DNA of 64,000 nt from Endozoicomonas sp. G2_1 (GCF_017744155.1 NZ_JAGHQT010000010.1:50168-114167), one strand, 5' to 3'. Shown: positions 42,855-52,859, numbered from the stretch's first letter. Made by a program: numbers and translations. Notes: a model not told the origin generated them from the sequence alone.

Positions 42855-43763
42855 ATGTTTAACAGCAACGATGCTCCAGAAGCTTCACCAACAACAACGA
42901 ACGATGCCGTTACCAGCTTGGCGCCAAGTGAACTATTAAAAGAAGAAATTGATCAGGTCACTAAGTATTACGATTTGATTATCGACTTTTTTGCCAACTA
43001 CAGCTTTCAATTGGTCGGCGCATTTTTAATCTTTTTATTTGGCTATTTCGTTGCTGGAAAAGTAGGTAAATTAGTGCTGAGAGTCTGTGAAAAGCAATCA
43101 CTTGATATCACCCTTAGTCGTTTTCTCGCCAACACCAGTAAAATGGTAGTTGTCGTACTCATCACCATAGTCGCTTTAGGCAAGCTAGGTATTAGCGTAA
43201 CGCCGTTTGTCGCCGCAATTGGTGCGGTAACTTTAGGTGCTAGTTTAGCGCTGCAAGGTTTGCTGGCTAACTATGCTTCGGGCTTTAACATTATTTTGCT
43301 GCGCCCATTTGTCGTTGGCGACACTATCCAAGTACAAGGGGTTAAAGGGGTAGTAAAAGAAGTCCTGCTCGCTTACACCATTTTACAAGACGAAGACAAT
43401 GTTGAAATTACTATTCCCAACAAACACATTGTCGGCGAGATTCTTCACAATTCAAAGCACGACTCACTATTAGAGCTAAGCATAGGTATTTCCTACGACG
43501 ACAATCCGATCGACGCTATTGCACTGATTGAAAAAACCATTAGCGAACTCAATATCACCGGCGAGCAAAAACAACTACAAGTGGGCATTGACGAGTTCGC
43601 CGACAGTAGTATTAATATCGGTATCCGATTATGGACGCCAACCAATAACTTATACGCCAATAAATACCAAGCAAACCAAGCAATATATGGCGCGCTCAAG
43701 CAAGCAAGTATTACCATCCCTTACCCACAACGGGATGTTCATTTAATTCAACAAGCAAGTTAG
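42855..43763 (+). CDS. mscS: small-conductance mechanosensitive channel (MscS family)
   Basis: A 302-residue inner-membrane channel of near-MscS length. Helices at about 51-70, 88-110 and the pore helix TM3 with Gly/Ala packing: AAIGAVTLGASLALQGLLANYASGF is split in place by family-typical Gly residues. It is followed by the beta domain VGDTIQVQGVKGVVKEV and ITIPNKHIVGEIL, and a C-terminal alpha/beta vestibule. It opens under membrane tension to release solutes in osmotic downshock. First of four plus-strand genes in a row (MscS, YjbR, GNAT, SfsA). Confidence 0.93.
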   Translation: MFNSNDAPEASPTTTNDAVTSLAPSELLKEEIDQVTKYYDLIIDFFANYSFQLVGAFLIFLFGYFVAGKVGKLVLRVCEKQSLDITLSRFLANTSKMVVVVLITIVALGKLGISVTPFVAAIGAVTLGASLALQGLLANYASGFNIILLRPFVVGDTIQVQGVKGVVKEVLLAYTILQDEDNVEITIPNKHIVGEILHNSKHDSLLELSIGISYDDNPIDAIALIEKTISELNITGEQKQLQVGIDEFADSSINIGIRLWTPTNNLYANKYQANQAIYGALKQASITIPYPQRDVHLIQQAS

Positions 43764-43779
43764 TCCTAACTAAAAAATT

Positions 43780-44175
43780 ATGACAAACGTAGATCAGCTA
43801 AAAAATTACCTGCTTGCCAAACCCGAGACCAAACTGGATTACCCATTTGGTCCCGAGGTTGAAGTATACAAGGTCAAAGGTAAGATGTTTGCCACCTTGT
43901 CATTCGGTACCGGCAATGAAAAAGGTACCGAGGGTAAGTTGGCCGGACACTTTTGTATGAACTTAAAGTGCGATCCAGATGAAGCTGTTATCTTACGCGA
44001 TATCTTTGCCTCAGTGACTCCCGGTTACCATATGAATAAAGCTCAATGGAATACTGTCATTCTCGACGGTTCAATTCCAAAAGGTGAAATCGAACGCATG
44101 ATAGATCAATCCTTTCGCTTAGTGGTCGGCAAAATGACCAAAAAAGAGCAAACGTCAATCTTGCTCAAGTTATAA
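43780..44175 (+). CDS. MmcQ/YjbR-family protein
   Basis: A 131-residue protein with the YjbR fold: LKNYLLAKPETKLDYPFGPEVEVYKV split at the family's PFG motif, KMFATLSF, NLKCDPDEAVILRDIF and PGYHMNKAQWNTVILDG. Thought to be a cytoplasmic DNA-binding-like protein; role unknown. It follows mscS by 16 bp and precedes a GNAT gene by 5 bp, so it is part of a short operon. Confidence 0.88.
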   Translation: MTNVDQLKNYLLAKPETKLDYPFGPEVEVYKVKGKMFATLSFGTGNEKGTEGKLAGHFCMNLKCDPDEAVILRDIFASVTPGYHMNKAQWNTVILDGSIPKGEIERMIDQSFRLVVGKMTKKEQTSILLKL

Positions 44176-44180
44176 CCGCA

Positions 44181-44573
44181 ATGATGCTGATTAAACAAGT
44201 AGCCCCCATTGACGACTTTCTAAGGCTCCGAGCTATTACCGGCTTAACCCCGAGAACACGAGCGGCTGCAGAAAAGGCTTTGCCCAACAGCCTTTTTGGT
44301 GTTCACATTGTTCACGACAACCAAGTGGTTGCAATGGGACGCGTCGTCGGCGATGGCGCCCTCAATTTTGATATTGTCGATATTGCGGTTGAGCCCAGCT
44401 ATCAAGCACAAGGATTGGGCACTGAGATTATGCAAGCAATTATGGACTATCTCGATCAAGCGGCAATGCCTAGTGCTTACATCACCTTGATGGCTGATGT
44501 CCCGGCCCTATACAAAAAGTTTGGCTTTAAGCTAAGCCGACCGCGCTCTGAAGGCATGTATATAGTAAAGTAA
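44181..44573 (+). CDS. GNAT N-acetyltransferase
   Basis: A 130-residue minimal GNAT domain with the acetyl-CoA loop EPSYQAQGLGTEIMQAIMDY (about 72-91), preceded by strand VVAMGRVVGDGALNFDIVDI and followed by ALYKKFGFKLS. Substrate unknown. Close spacing (5 bp) to the YjbR-family gene suggests co-translation. Confidence 0.88.
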   Translation: MMLIKQVAPIDDFLRLRAITGLTPRTRAAAEKALPNSLFGVHIVHDNQVVAMGRVVGDGALNFDIVDIAVEPSYQAQGLGTEIMQAIMDYLDQAAMPSAYITLMADVPALYKKFGFKLSRPRSEGMYIVK

Positions 44574-44627
44574 TGAATAGTTAAATAACTCGCTATTTAC
44601 AACAAATCTGGATGTTTTAATAATTAA

Positions 44628-45374
44628 ATGACAGTTCACAAATTCGACCCACCATTACAATCTGCCACCTTAATCAAACGCTACAAACGTTTTCTGGCCG
44701 ATATCCGCCATCCAAATGGTGACATTGAAACCATTCACTGCGCCAATACTGGAGCCATGACTGGCTGCGCGAACGAGGGTGATACGGTTTGGTACAATCG
44801 ACACGACAACCCAAAAAGAAAGTACCCGTGCAGTTGGCAGCTGAGCCAAACAAAAGCAGGCCACTTCATTTGCGTCAATACGGTACAAGCCAACACCCTG
44901 ACAGAAATTGCGCTAAAAAGTGATGTAATTTCAGCGCTGACTGGCTACCAAAATCTAGCGCGCGAAGTCAAATACGGAGGTGAAAACAGCAAGATAGATT
45001 TCTTGCTCAGCCAGCATAAAGACCAGTCAGTTGCCGATGCATATGTCGAAGTGAAAAGTGCAACCTTGTTGGCACAAACGGATCGAGACGCCATTGCTCG
45101 AGGCTGTGGCTATTTTCCCGATGCCGTCACTAGTCGAGGCCAAAAGCACTTGCGAGAATTAATGGCGATGAAAAGTGCAGGCTATCGAGCAGTGCTGATT
45201 TTCGCGGTTTTACACACAGGCATAAAACAAGTATCGCCAGCAAGTCATGTGGACCTTAAATACAGTGAATTACTTAAGCAAGCTATTGCTCATGGCGTTG
45301 AAGTGCTGGTATACGGAGCAACTATCGATCAACACCAGATGGCATTAACCGATAGCTTGCCACTTATCGTTTAA
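44628..45374 (+). CDS. sfsA: DNA/RNA nuclease SfsA
   Basis: A 248-residue protein matching SfsA throughout: LIKRYKRFLADI, HCANTGAMTGC, REVKYGGENSKIDFLL, AYVEVKSATLL, FPDAVTSRGQKHLREL and the ending VEVLVYGATI. The E-V-K motif and the acidic residue in SKIDFLL form the PD-(D/E)XK-type nuclease site. First described as a sugar-fermentation stimulation protein; purified members cleave nucleic acid. In E. coli it lies immediately upstream of dksA; here an M20 peptidase gene on the other strand sits in between. Confidence 0.93.
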   Translation: MTVHKFDPPLQSATLIKRYKRFLADIRHPNGDIETIHCANTGAMTGCANEGDTVWYNRHDNPKRKYPCSWQLSQTKAGHFICVNTVQANTLTEIALKSDVISALTGYQNLAREVKYGGENSKIDFLLSQHKDQSVADAYVEVKSATLLAQTDRDAIARGCGYFPDAVTSRGQKHLRELMAMKSAGYRAVLIFAVLHTGIKQVSPASHVDLKYSELLKQAIAHGVEVLVYGATIDQHQMALTDSLPLIV

Positions 45375-45425
45375 CCTTTTGAAGTTAAAAAATAAGTATT
45401 GGTGATTTTAGTTTAAAGTTTGCCA

Positions 45426-46760
45426 TTATTGCTGTGACAAGCGATAAATTAACAGTGCCGCCTTTTGACTATTTTGAGCAAAGGTATCAAGCTCAGCAAC
45501 TTCGCCTTTCGTGTGTCCACCTCGCCCCATTAAACCCAAGCCGTCTAATGCCATATCGACATAGCCAGAGGTAAATGAAATATCGGCAGCCCCTGCTTTT
45601 CTTGGATCGACCGCGGTGACTTTGCCATAGCCTAAGTCTTGGCTAACTTTACTGTAAACCTCAAGCAAATCGGCGTTGCCCTGTGTCGGCGTAAGTGGCG
45701 GATAACCATCAGCAAAATGAATAGTTGCTTGGGTATGAGGTAAATTATCTGTAACTATTGCAGTCATTACTTGCTTGGTCTTTGCCAGTTGCTCAGCTGA
45801 TATTGCCCGAATATCGCCTTTTACTAGTGCCGTTTTAGCAATAACATTACTCTTGCCAAAAGCACTGCCAGTTGATGCTTTGTTGTCAAAGCTGGTTCGA
45901 GTACCTGCGACAATAGCGCCAGGATTAAAAGTTAAATTTGGTTCTTCACCTAATTGCTCGCGAAAGCTATTTAAAATACGAGCACTTTCATAAATCGCAC
46001 CAGCACCGATATCTTCGCGAAAAATTTGCGAAGAATGTGCTGATTTCGCCGTAACTTCTAAAGTCCAGCCAATAGAACCTCGACGAGCAGTCACGGCCGT
46101 GGTGACATTGCCATCACCATCTTCAAAACCAAGGGCAACATCCGCCCACTTAGCACCGTCTATCAATGCTTTTTTAGATGCGGATAACGGTCGACCACTC
46201 TTTTCTTCATCGCCGGTCATCACCACTTGTAAGCTAATGTTGTCTAAAACACCTTCTGCCTTTAGCGCTTTTGCCAACGCTAAAATAATAATGTTGCCAC
46301 CTTTCATATCGGTGACACCGGGACCCGCAACTTGAGTTTCATTAATCTTTCGATAACGCTGAAAGTCGTCCTCTGGTGCAAACACTGTGTCTAAGTGACC
46401 AATCAGCAGTACTTTCTTAGCGTTGGCCTTGTTGGCGTGATAAGTCGCCACCAAGTGTCCCGCGCGATTAAACGACTTGCCATCCAACCATTTTGTTTCA
46501 AAACCAATGGCATCAAATTCGCTTTTCAGATACATGCCAACATCTTTAACGCCAGCAAAATTCATCGTGCCACTATTGATGTTAACAATATGCTCTAAAT
46601 GTTTTAAATCACGAGGTAAGCTCTGTTCAAGCTGAGCAACAATAGCTTGTTCTTTTGCCGAAAGCTGAGTATCAACTGACTTAGCGCTAAGCGGAAAAGC
46701 AACACTGAGTGAAACGAGAACAGCAGCAACACTGCTTAAATGGTTTTTAAACGGTTTCAT
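45426..46760 (-). CDS. M20-family exported metallopeptidase (glutamate carboxypeptidase-like)
   Basis: A 444-residue secreted enzyme with a signal peptide (cleavage after LSAKS, about 27). M20 metal-site motifs are VLLIGHLDTVF (His, Asp), GPGVTDMKGGNIII (bridging Asp), VVMTGDEEKSG (catalytic Glu and ligand Glu) and near the end GLGLMGRGGHTKGE (His). A dimerisation lid domain lies at about 225-340. Likely cleaves C-terminal residues such as glutamate from peptides or folates in the periplasm. It faces sfsA and interrupts the usual sfsA-dksA neighbourhood. Confidence 0.9.
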   Translation of the reverse strand: MKPFKNHLSSVAAVLVSLSVAFPLSAKSVDTQLSAKEQAIVAQLEQSLPRDLKHLEHIVNINSGTMNFAGVKDVGMYLKSEFDAIGFETKWLDGKSFNRAGHLVATYHANKANAKKVLLIGHLDTVFAPEDDFQRYRKINETQVAGPGVTDMKGGNIIILALAKALKAEGVLDNISLQVVMTGDEEKSGRPLSASKKALIDGAKWADVALGFEDGDGNVTTAVTARRGSIGWTLEVTAKSAHSSQIFREDIGAGAIYESARILNSFREQLGEEPNLTFNPGAIVAGTRTSFDNKASTGSAFGKSNVIAKTALVKGDIRAISAEQLAKTKQVMTAIVTDNLPHTQATIHFADGYPPLTPTQGNADLLEVYSKVSQDLGYGKVTAVDPRKAGAADISFTSGYVDMALDGLGLMGRGGHTKGEVAELDTFAQNSQKAALLIYRLSQQ

Positions 46761-47213
46761 AACAAATCTGGATAATAGATAAATATGGCTAATAGTTTAC
46801 CTGCAAACAAGTAAAACAAAACTAATTTCACGGAAACAAAATCGCAAATTTCAGGTCAACATTAGTAATCACTTACGTATCTGTACAGTAAATAGACAAA
46901 AGGTCAATAATTAAACGATATCGTATGATTAGCAGTTGACGTTAACCTAAAAAACTTGCTAAAAGAGTTTGTTTACTTGTTCCGCCTTAGTACCGATTAT
47001 TAGCAGCTTGCTAATTACCAAGGTAAGGCATTGATAATAAAGCGCTATTTTATTTTTATCGCCATAAACTTGATCTTTATAGCAAGTGAACCCATATAGC
47101 GCATTAGTAAAATTAAAATGACCAATCGCTATCAACAGATTGGCAACCGTGGCAATTGCAACCATGTGTTAGCGCTAAGCTAACTAGGTCTATGTAGCAT
47201 TAGGAGAATAAGC
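46761..47213. other. long upstream region of dksA
   Basis: About 450 bp between divergent genes, probably holding the dksA and M20 peptidase promoters. A 10-bp palindrome TTAGCGCTAA (47169-47178) lies 35 bp before dksA, and GGAG (47203-47206) is its ribosome site. A 68-codon minus-strand frame here (46959-47165) has no coding features and is not called. Confidence 0.5.
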
Positions 47214-47654
47214 ATGCCAGAAAAGAAAGCATTAGGTATTTTGGCGTTAGCGGGCGTCGAGCCATATCAGGAAAAGCCTGGCGAAGAATACATGAGCGAA
47301 GAGCAACTAGAGCACTTCAAAAAAATTCTTGATGCTTGGCGCGTTCAGCTGCGTGAAGAAGTTGACCGCACAGTAACTCACATGAAAGACGAAGCAGCAA
47401 ACTTCCCAGATCCTGTTGATCGCGCTGCTCAAGAAGAAGAATTTAGCTTAGAGCTTCGCACCCGAGATCGCGAGCGTAAACTTATCAAGAAAATTGAAAA
47501 GACTCTGCAATTGATCGAAGAAGACGAATTCGGCTTCTGTAAGTCATGTGGCATTGAAATTGGTATCCGTCGCTTAGAAGCACGACCAACTGCCGATTTG
47601 TGTATCGAGTGTAAAACACTAGCAGAAATCAAAGAACGCCAAATGGCGGGTTAA
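47214..47654 (+). CDS. dksA: RNA polymerase-binding transcription factor DksA
   Basis: A 146-residue protein. The coiled-coil arm (about 35-105) includes the acidic tip [14 protein letters not shown], whose Asp residues enter the RNA polymerase secondary channel. The C-terminal zinc finger has CKSCG and CIECK (four Cys), followed by the end helix [10 protein letters not shown]. Length is close to E. coli DksA (151). Together with ppGpp it adjusts rRNA and amino-acid promoters. First gene of the plus-strand series dksA-gluQRS-pcnB-folK-panB-panC. Confidence 0.96.
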   Translation: MPEKKALGILALAGVEPYQEKPGEEYMSEEQLEHFKKILDAWRVQLREEVDRTVTHMKDEAANFPDPVDRAAQEEEFSLELRTRDRERKLIKKIEKTLQLIEEDEFGFCKSCGIEIGIRRLEARPTADLCIECKTLAEIKERQMAG

Positions 47655-47767
47655 TCGCTGAGCTTCCTCAGTGACCATTGCAGCATTTTTTGACTTGCTG
47701 CTTTGCTATTAACCGTTTGACTCTAGCCCAATCTACAACCTAACTGATTGGGCTATCACCATTCATT

Positions 47768-48685
47768 ATGTCATCTCCCTTATCAACCGCTAATCAAGCC
47801 TCAAATCAGCCTTATGTGGGTCGCTTTGCCCCGTCCCCTTCTGGAGCCCTTCACTTTGGCTCTCTGGTCACGGCATTAGCCAGTTATATCCACGCTCGGC
47901 AACATCAAGGCAAGTGGCTGGTGCGCATTGAAGATATTGATCCTCCTCGGGAGCAAGCGGGCGCCGCAGACGATATTTTGCGAACTCTTGACGCTTACGG
48001 CTTACATTGGGACAGCGAAGTTTTTTATCAAAGCCAACAAAGTGAACGCTATCGGGCAATATTGCAAACACTGCTAAAGTGTAAGCAAGCCTACTATTGC
48101 ACTTGTACCCGCGCTCAAATTAAAGCCCATGGCGGTATTTATCAGGGCCATTGTAAAACGCTCGCAAGAACACCTGAAAATGCAGCAATTAGAGTCATTA
48201 ACAACGTTGGTCATTACCGCTTTAACGACATATTTCAAGGCACTGTCAGCTGCCAACAAGCTTTGGCCGCTGAAGACTTTACTGTGTTGCGCAAAGATGG
48301 CTTATTCGCATATCAACTAGCGGTTGTTGCCGACGACATAGAGCAAAATATTAGCCATATTATTCGCGGCGCAGATTTACTAGAACCGACCGCCAGACAG
48401 CTAAGCTTTTATCAAATATTGGCTCAACCTGCCCCGCTGTTCGGTCATGTGCCACTAGTCGTTACTGAGCAAGGTTATAAGCTTAGCAAGCAAAATAAGG
48501 CGCCTGCCATTGATCAAAAGAGGCCGCAGCCAAGTATTATTGCTGCCCTCAAATTTTTAGGACAAACACCACCAAGTGATTTGGTTGAGCAAGATGTAGA
48601 TACCATTATCGATTGGGCAGTCAGTCAGGTTAATTTTACAAAAATGCCAAAACAGCCCGAAATAGTGTTGTCTGTATTTGAATAA
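47768..48685 (+). CDS. gluQRS: tRNA glutamyl-Q(34) synthetase
   Basis: A 305-residue truncated glutamyl-tRNA-synthetase paralogue lacking the anticodon-binding domain. It has the HIGH-like motif SPSGALHFGSLVTAL (about 24-38), VRIEDIDPPRE, the zinc-site cysteines CTCTRAQIKAHGGIYQGHC, and the KMSKS-like KLSKQNKAP. It attaches glutamate to queuosine at position 34 of tRNA-Asp. The position directly after dksA is the classical gammaproteobacterial order, suggesting co-transcription. Confidence 0.94.
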   Translation: MSSPLSTANQASNQPYVGRFAPSPSGALHFGSLVTALASYIHARQHQGKWLVRIEDIDPPREQAGAADDILRTLDAYGLHWDSEVFYQSQQSERYRAILQTLLKCKQAYYCTCTRAQIKAHGGIYQGHCKTLARTPENAAIRVINNVGHYRFNDIFQGTVSCQQALAAEDFTVLRKDGLFAYQLAVVADDIEQNISHIIRGADLLEPTARQLSFYQILAQPAPLFGHVPLVVTEQGYKLSKQNKAPAIDQKRPQPSIIAALKFLGQTPPSDLVEQDVDTIIDWAVSQVNFTKMPKQPEIVLSVFE

Positions 48686-48841
48686 AAATAAGACAATTAC
48701 CCGAGCAATCATTCTATTTTTATCGAAATCAGTATATCATGCGGCCAAAAAACGACTTGCGTCGCAGCCAAAACACGAAGCGAATATAAGGCGTAAAAAC
48801 GCAAACACCGCGCCAAAATACTTTTACTAGAGGTTACTACT

Positions 48842-50254
48842 ATTAAACGCGTCATCAACTTGTACAAAAAAGTCTTTAAAAAAGGTCAATCGAGTCGTGC
48901 TCAATCGAGCCAAACTCAAGGCCCAATAGTGATTACTCGCGATCAACATCCGGTATCACGACAAGACATTAGCAGCAACGCTTTAAAAGTACTCTATCGC
49001 CTTAACAAAGGTGGCTACGACGCATATTTAGTCGGTGGTGGTGTTCGCGATATATTATTAGGCCAACAGCCAAAAGACTTCGATATCGCGACCAATGCCA
49101 CACCAGAGCAAATTAAAGCGCTGTTTCGCAACTGCCGCTTAATTGGCCGACGTTTTCGTCTCGCCCATATTGTTTTTGGCCGAGATATTATCGAAGTAGC
49201 GACATTTCGCGGTCATCACGACAGTCAACAAGCGCAATCGGGTGATAAAAAATCCAAGCAATCTGAGCACGGTATGCTGCTTAGAGACAACATTTACGGC
49301 ACCATAGATGAAGACGCTGAGCGCCGTGACTTTACCATTAATGCACTCTACTATTCGGTCGCTGATTTTAATATTTACGACTTTGCCAACGGCGTAAAAG
49401 ACATAGAAAATCGCGTCATCCGCTTGATTGGTGATCCAGAGACTCGCTTCCGCGAAGATCCCGTGCGTATGCTAAGAGCTATTCGCTTTGCCACTAAGCT
49501 CGACATGACCATAGAAGCCGAGACCGAAGCGCCAATCACGCGTTTAGCACCATTATTGGATAACATTCCACCAGCGCGAATGTTTGAAGAATTTCTCAAG
49601 CTGTTTGTTTCTGGTAAAGCGGTTGCTAATTTTGAGCAGCTGCGCGCGTATCAGTTGTTTACTTACTTTTTCCCAATTGTTGAACAAGCGCTAAGTGCAC
49701 CAGACAGCGATAATTTACAAGCGCTAATTAATCTCGCGTTAGGCAATACCGATGATCGCTTAGCTAACGAGCAAAGAGTCACGCCAGCCTTCTTATTTGC
49801 CGCGATTTTGTGGTATCCGCTGCAAGCCCATATCAATCAGCTCAAGGCCAGTACTCAACTGACGCCTCAAGATGCTTTTTTTGCCGCTTATCACGAGTTG
49901 ATGTCAGAGCAGCAGCGCAGTATTGCAATACCAAAACGGTTTCAACTGCCAATGAAAGACATTTGGATTTTGCAGGATAAGTTTTACAAGCGCGAAGGCA
50001 AAAAAGCATTTAAAACATTAGAGCACCCGAAATTTAGAGCCGGCTACGACTTTTTATTACTCAGAGCTGAAGTTGAAGGTGGCGAATTACTTGAACTCGC
50101 GAAATGGTGGACCGACTTTCAACAGGCCAATCCGGATACCCGTAGCCAAATGATCAAGTCGACTAGCAAAAACACCAGTAGCAGACGCAATACTCGTAGA
50201 CGCCGTAAGCCAAAATCTAGTAATGGCGGTCAACGTCAGCCAAATAACCACTAG
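48842..50254 (+). CDS. pcnB: poly(A) polymerase I, probably AUU start
   Basis: A nucleotidyltransferase that adds poly(A) tails to RNA 3' ends, marking them for decay. Visible: GGGVRDILLGQQPKDFDIAT (catalytic Asp pair), RRFRLAHIVFG, RDFTINALYYS, REDPVRMLRAIRFATK, LEHPKFRAGYDFLLLRAE and a basic Arg/Lys-rich tail. No ATG or GTG is near. The frame from ATT 48842 reads KRVINLYKKV, aligning with the E. coli start (TRVANFCRKV), and an AGG lies 8 bp before it. E. coli pcnB is known to start at AUU. The TTG at 48860 is the alternative and would cut conserved residues. Confidence 0.93.
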   Translation: MKRVINLYKKVFKKGQSSRAQSSQTQGPIVITRDQHPVSRQDISSNALKVLYRLNKGGYDAYLVGGGVRDILLGQQPKDFDIATNATPEQIKALFRNCRLIGRRFRLAHIVFGRDIIEVATFRGHHDSQQAQSGDKKSKQSEHGMLLRDNIYGTIDEDAERRDFTINALYYSVADFNIYDFANGVKDIENRVIRLIGDPETRFREDPVRMLRAIRFATKLDMTIEAETEAPITRLAPLLDNIPPARMFEEFLKLFVSGKAVANFEQLRAYQLFTYFFPIVEQALSAPDSDNLQALINLALGNTDDRLANEQRVTPAFLFAAILWYPLQAHINQLKASTQLTPQDAFFAAYHELMSEQQRSIAIPKRFQLPMKDIWILQDKFYKREGKKAFKTLEHPKFRAGYDFLLLRAEVEGGELLELAKWWTDFQQANPDTRSQMIKSTSKNTSSRRNTRRRRKPKSSNGGQRQPNNH

Positions 50255-50308
50255 CTCATAGCTAACAGAAGTAAAGTGCTAACAGTGGTACAAGAGCGAC
50301 AAAATAGT

Positions 50309-50845
50309 ATGACGCAAGATCTGGAAAATAATTCGTCAAATAGTGCTCAAAAGAGTGGCACAGAACTGGTTTACCTAGGTTTAGGCAGCAACTTAGCGCA
50401 GCCCAAAGCGCAAGTTGAGCAAGCAATCAATGCACTGAGCGTGCTTGAGGGTACGCGGGTTGTCGCGGTTTCTTCCTTGTATGGTAGTAAGCCAATGGGA
50501 CCACAAGACCAGCCCGACTATGTCAACGCGGTATTAGCACTAGAGACATCACTTGAGCCGCTAACGCTACTAGACGCCTTGCAAGCCATTGAATTACATT
50601 CCGGTCGAGTTCGCAAAGCAGAGCGCTGGGGGCCGAGAACGCTAGATTTAGATATATTGTTGTTTGGTCAACAGGTTATCGAATGCGATCGACTGACGGT
50701 GCCCCATTACGGCCTTAAACAAAGAGAGTTTGTCGTGCTACCATTAGCCGAAATTGCCCCTGATTTGGTACTACCCGATAATACCGAGCTGGCTACACTG
50801 GCTAAAACAATTGCACCTAACGGATTAACTAAGTTAACACAATAG
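50309..50845 (+). CDS. folK: HPPK, 2-amino-4-hydroxy-6-hydroxymethyldihydropteridine diphosphokinase
   Basis: About 178 residues from the ATG at 50309; a GTG at 50276 is also possible. Motifs: VYLGLGSNLAQP at the N-terminal strand, SSLYGSKPMGPQDQPDYVNAV, RVRKAERWGPRTLDLDILLF with the magnesium-binding Asp pair, and PHYGLKQREFVVLPLAEI. It phosphorylates the pterin in folate synthesis. Located between pcnB and panB as in E. coli, 54 bp after pcnB, and likely expressed with panB/panC. Confidence 0.93.
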   Translation: MTQDLENNSSNSAQKSGTELVYLGLGSNLAQPKAQVEQAINALSVLEGTRVVAVSSLYGSKPMGPQDQPDYVNAVLALETSLEPLTLLDALQAIELHSGRVRKAERWGPRTLDLDILLFGQQVIECDRLTVPHYGLKQREFVVLPLAEIAPDLVLPDNTELATLAKTIAPNGLTKLTQ

Positions 50846-50886
50846 CCTTGCGACAACAGCGCAGGTAGCTAAAAGAGAGAACGATT

Positions 50887-51681
50887 ATGGCAAAAATCAC
50901 TACATCTCGTTTGTTGAAAATGAAACAACAAGGCGAGAAAATAGCAACTATTACCGCCTACGACGCCAGCTTCGCTAAGCTTTTTGACCAAGCCGGTATT
51001 CACGCGATTTTGATCGGTGACTCTCTTGGTATGGTGCTGCAAGGGCACGACGATACCCTGCCGGTAACCATCGACGACATGGCTTATCACACCGCATGCG
51101 TCAAAAAAGGCGTTGAAGAAACCCTGATTATTAGCGATATGCCATTTATGGCTTATGCCTCAACGGAACAAGCCTACGCCAATGCCACTAAGCTAATGCA
51201 AGCTGGCGCATCAATGGTCAAAATGGAAGGCGGCAGCTGGTTGCTACCAACAATTAAAGGCCTAGTAGAACGCGGCGTTCCAGTCTGTGCCCACTTGGGC
51301 TTGACGCCACAATCTGTGCACTTGTTTGGCGGCTTTAAAGTACAAGGTCGCGAACAGTCACAAGCTCAAAAAATGATTGAAGATGCTAAAGCGCTTGAGC
51401 AAGCGGGTGCCCAGTTACTGGTCTTGGAGTGTATTCCAAGTGAACTCGGCAAAGCGATTTCCGAGGCGATTAGTATTCCTACTATCGGCATTGGCGCTGG
51501 TAAAGACACCGACGGCCAAATTCTGGTGATGCACGACGCCCTTGGTATTTCATGCAGTTACATGCCGAAGTTCTCTCGCAACTTTTTAGTTGATACTGGC
51601 GATATTAAAAAGGCCGTTGAGCTCTATATTAGCGAAGTACAAAACGGCAATTTTCCCGGTGATGAACACTGCTTCAACTAA
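50887..51681 (+). CDS. panB: 3-methyl-2-oxobutanoate hydroxymethyltransferase
   Basis: A 264-residue TIM-barrel enzyme equal in length to E. coli PanB. It has [35 protein letters not shown] (metal-binding Asp), [32 protein letters not shown] (catalytic Glu) and [18 protein letters not shown]. It makes ketopantoate from 3-methyl-2-oxobutanoate and methylene-THF, the first committed pantothenate step. A GAGAGA stretch precedes the ATG. Forms the pantothenate pair with panC downstream. Confidence 0.96.
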   Translation: MAKITTSRLLKMKQQGEKIATITAYDASFAKLFDQAGIHAILIGDSLGMVLQGHDDTLPVTIDDMAYHTACVKKGVEETLIISDMPFMAYASTEQAYANATKLMQAGASMVKMEGGSWLLPTIKGLVERGVPVCAHLGLTPQSVHLFGGFKVQGREQSQAQKMIEDAKALEQAGAQLLVLECIPSELGKAISEAISIPTIGIGAGKDTDGQILVMHDALGISCSYMPKFSRNFLVDTGDIKKAVELYISEVQNGNFPGDEHCFN

Positions 51682-51821
51682 CCGAAAACAATTGACCAAA
51701 AGCACTAAAACCAACTAAAAAGACAAAACAATAATATATCAGGCCAATTATCGGCGTTGATGTCTCACACTTGATGACATCTCGCTGATATTACAGTATG
51801 CCTGCAAACACAGAAAATAAG

Positions 51822-52694
51822 ATGAATACAGTTAGCGATATCAATGCGCTTAGAGCGCAAATCAACCAGTGGCGTCAACAAGGCCAAACCATTGCTTTTG
51901 TCCCGACCATGGGCAACTTGCACGCTGGCCATATAGCCTTAGTCACTGAAGCTCACAAGCACGCAGATAAAGTGGTTGCCAGTATTTTTGTTAACCCAAT
52001 GCAGTTCGGCGCCAATGAAGATATCGATAACTATCCAAGAACTCTAGCTGATGACCAAGCAAAATTGGCCGCTGAAAACACCGACTTGTTATTTACGCCA
52101 ACACCTGAAATTATTTACCCAAAAGGTCTAGAAAACCAAACCTACGTCGAAGTACCAGATGTTTCACAAGGCTATTGTGGCGAAAGCCGACCTGGTCATT
52201 TTCGCGGTGTCAGTACCGTGGTTTGCAAACTATTTAACTTAGTGCAGCCAGACGTTGCTTGCTTTGGTTTAAAAGACTATCAACAGGTGCAAGTCATTCA
52301 AACGATGGTTGACGATTTATCAATGCCAGTAAAAATTGTGCCCGTTGCCACCAAAAGAGAAGCCAGTGGCTTAGCCATGAGCTCGCGCAATAACTATTTA
52401 ACACCAGAGCAAAAAGCAATTGCCCCGGCGTTAAACCAAACCCTGAACTGGCTGGCCGCACAACTTACCGAACAAGCTCATCAAAACCTAGACGACAATA
52501 CGGATTATCAGCAGCTAGTTGAGCAGGCCAAAGCGCGTATTAACGACAGTGGCATGCAAGCTGACTATATCGATATTTGCCACGCTAGAACGTTAGCGCC
52601 AGCGATAAATACCGACAAAGAGCTCGTGATCTTGGGCGCTGCATTTTGTGGTAAGGCACGACTAATCGACAACTTGCAACTGACACTCGATTAA
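51822..52694 (+). CDS. panC: pantothenate synthetase
   Basis: A 290-residue enzyme from the ATG at 51822. An ATG eight codons earlier (51798) is possible, but family members begin at this point. Motifs: [12 protein letters not shown] (HxGH nucleotidyl-transferase motif), [55 protein letters not shown], and MSSRNNYL (KMSKS-like). It joins pantoate and beta-alanine with ATP. Beta-alanine probably comes from PanP, encoded 3.5 kb downstream. Confidence 0.95.
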   Translation: MNTVSDINALRAQINQWRQQGQTIAFVPTMGNLHAGHIALVTEAHKHADKVVASIFVNPMQFGANEDIDNYPRTLADDQAKLAAENTDLLFTPTPEIIYPKGLENQTYVEVPDVSQGYCGESRPGHFRGVSTVVCKLFNLVQPDVACFGLKDYQQVQVIQTMVDDLSMPVKIVPVATKREASGLAMSSRNNYLTPEQKAIAPALNQTLNWLAAQLTEQAHQNLDDNTDYQQLVEQAKARINDSGMQADYIDICHARTLAPAINTDKELVILGAAFCGKARLIDNLQLTLD

Positions 52695-52830
52695 TCGAAA
52701 AGATTTTTAGCCATTGATAAATAAGAGTTTTACTTAAGTAGACGAGAATTTCTACCTCCACCAATTAAATTTTCCGATTTAACTAATCGACTTTTTGGCT
52801 TCGGCAAAAATTTAATTCACTCCTATACTT

Positions 52831-52854
52831 ATCCCCGAACTATTCATCGGGGAT
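52831..52854 (+). promoter_or_regulatory. palindrome overlapping the katG ribosome site
   Basis: ATCCCCGA/TCGGGGAT is a perfect 8-bp inverted repeat (52831-52838 with 52847-52854), ending 5 bp before the katG ATG. Its right arm contains the only Shine-Dalgarno-like GGGGA. A -10-like TATACT lies at 52824-52829. Depending on the true start site, it is an RNA hairpin hiding the ribosome site or a DNA operator at the transcription start. Confidence 0.45.
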
Positions 52855-52859
52855 TCATT

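Noticed and set aside
46959..47165. 68-codon frame upstream of dksA
   Set aside because: No ribosome site, unusual composition, and it overlaps the region where the dksA promoter must lie; reads as a chance frame.
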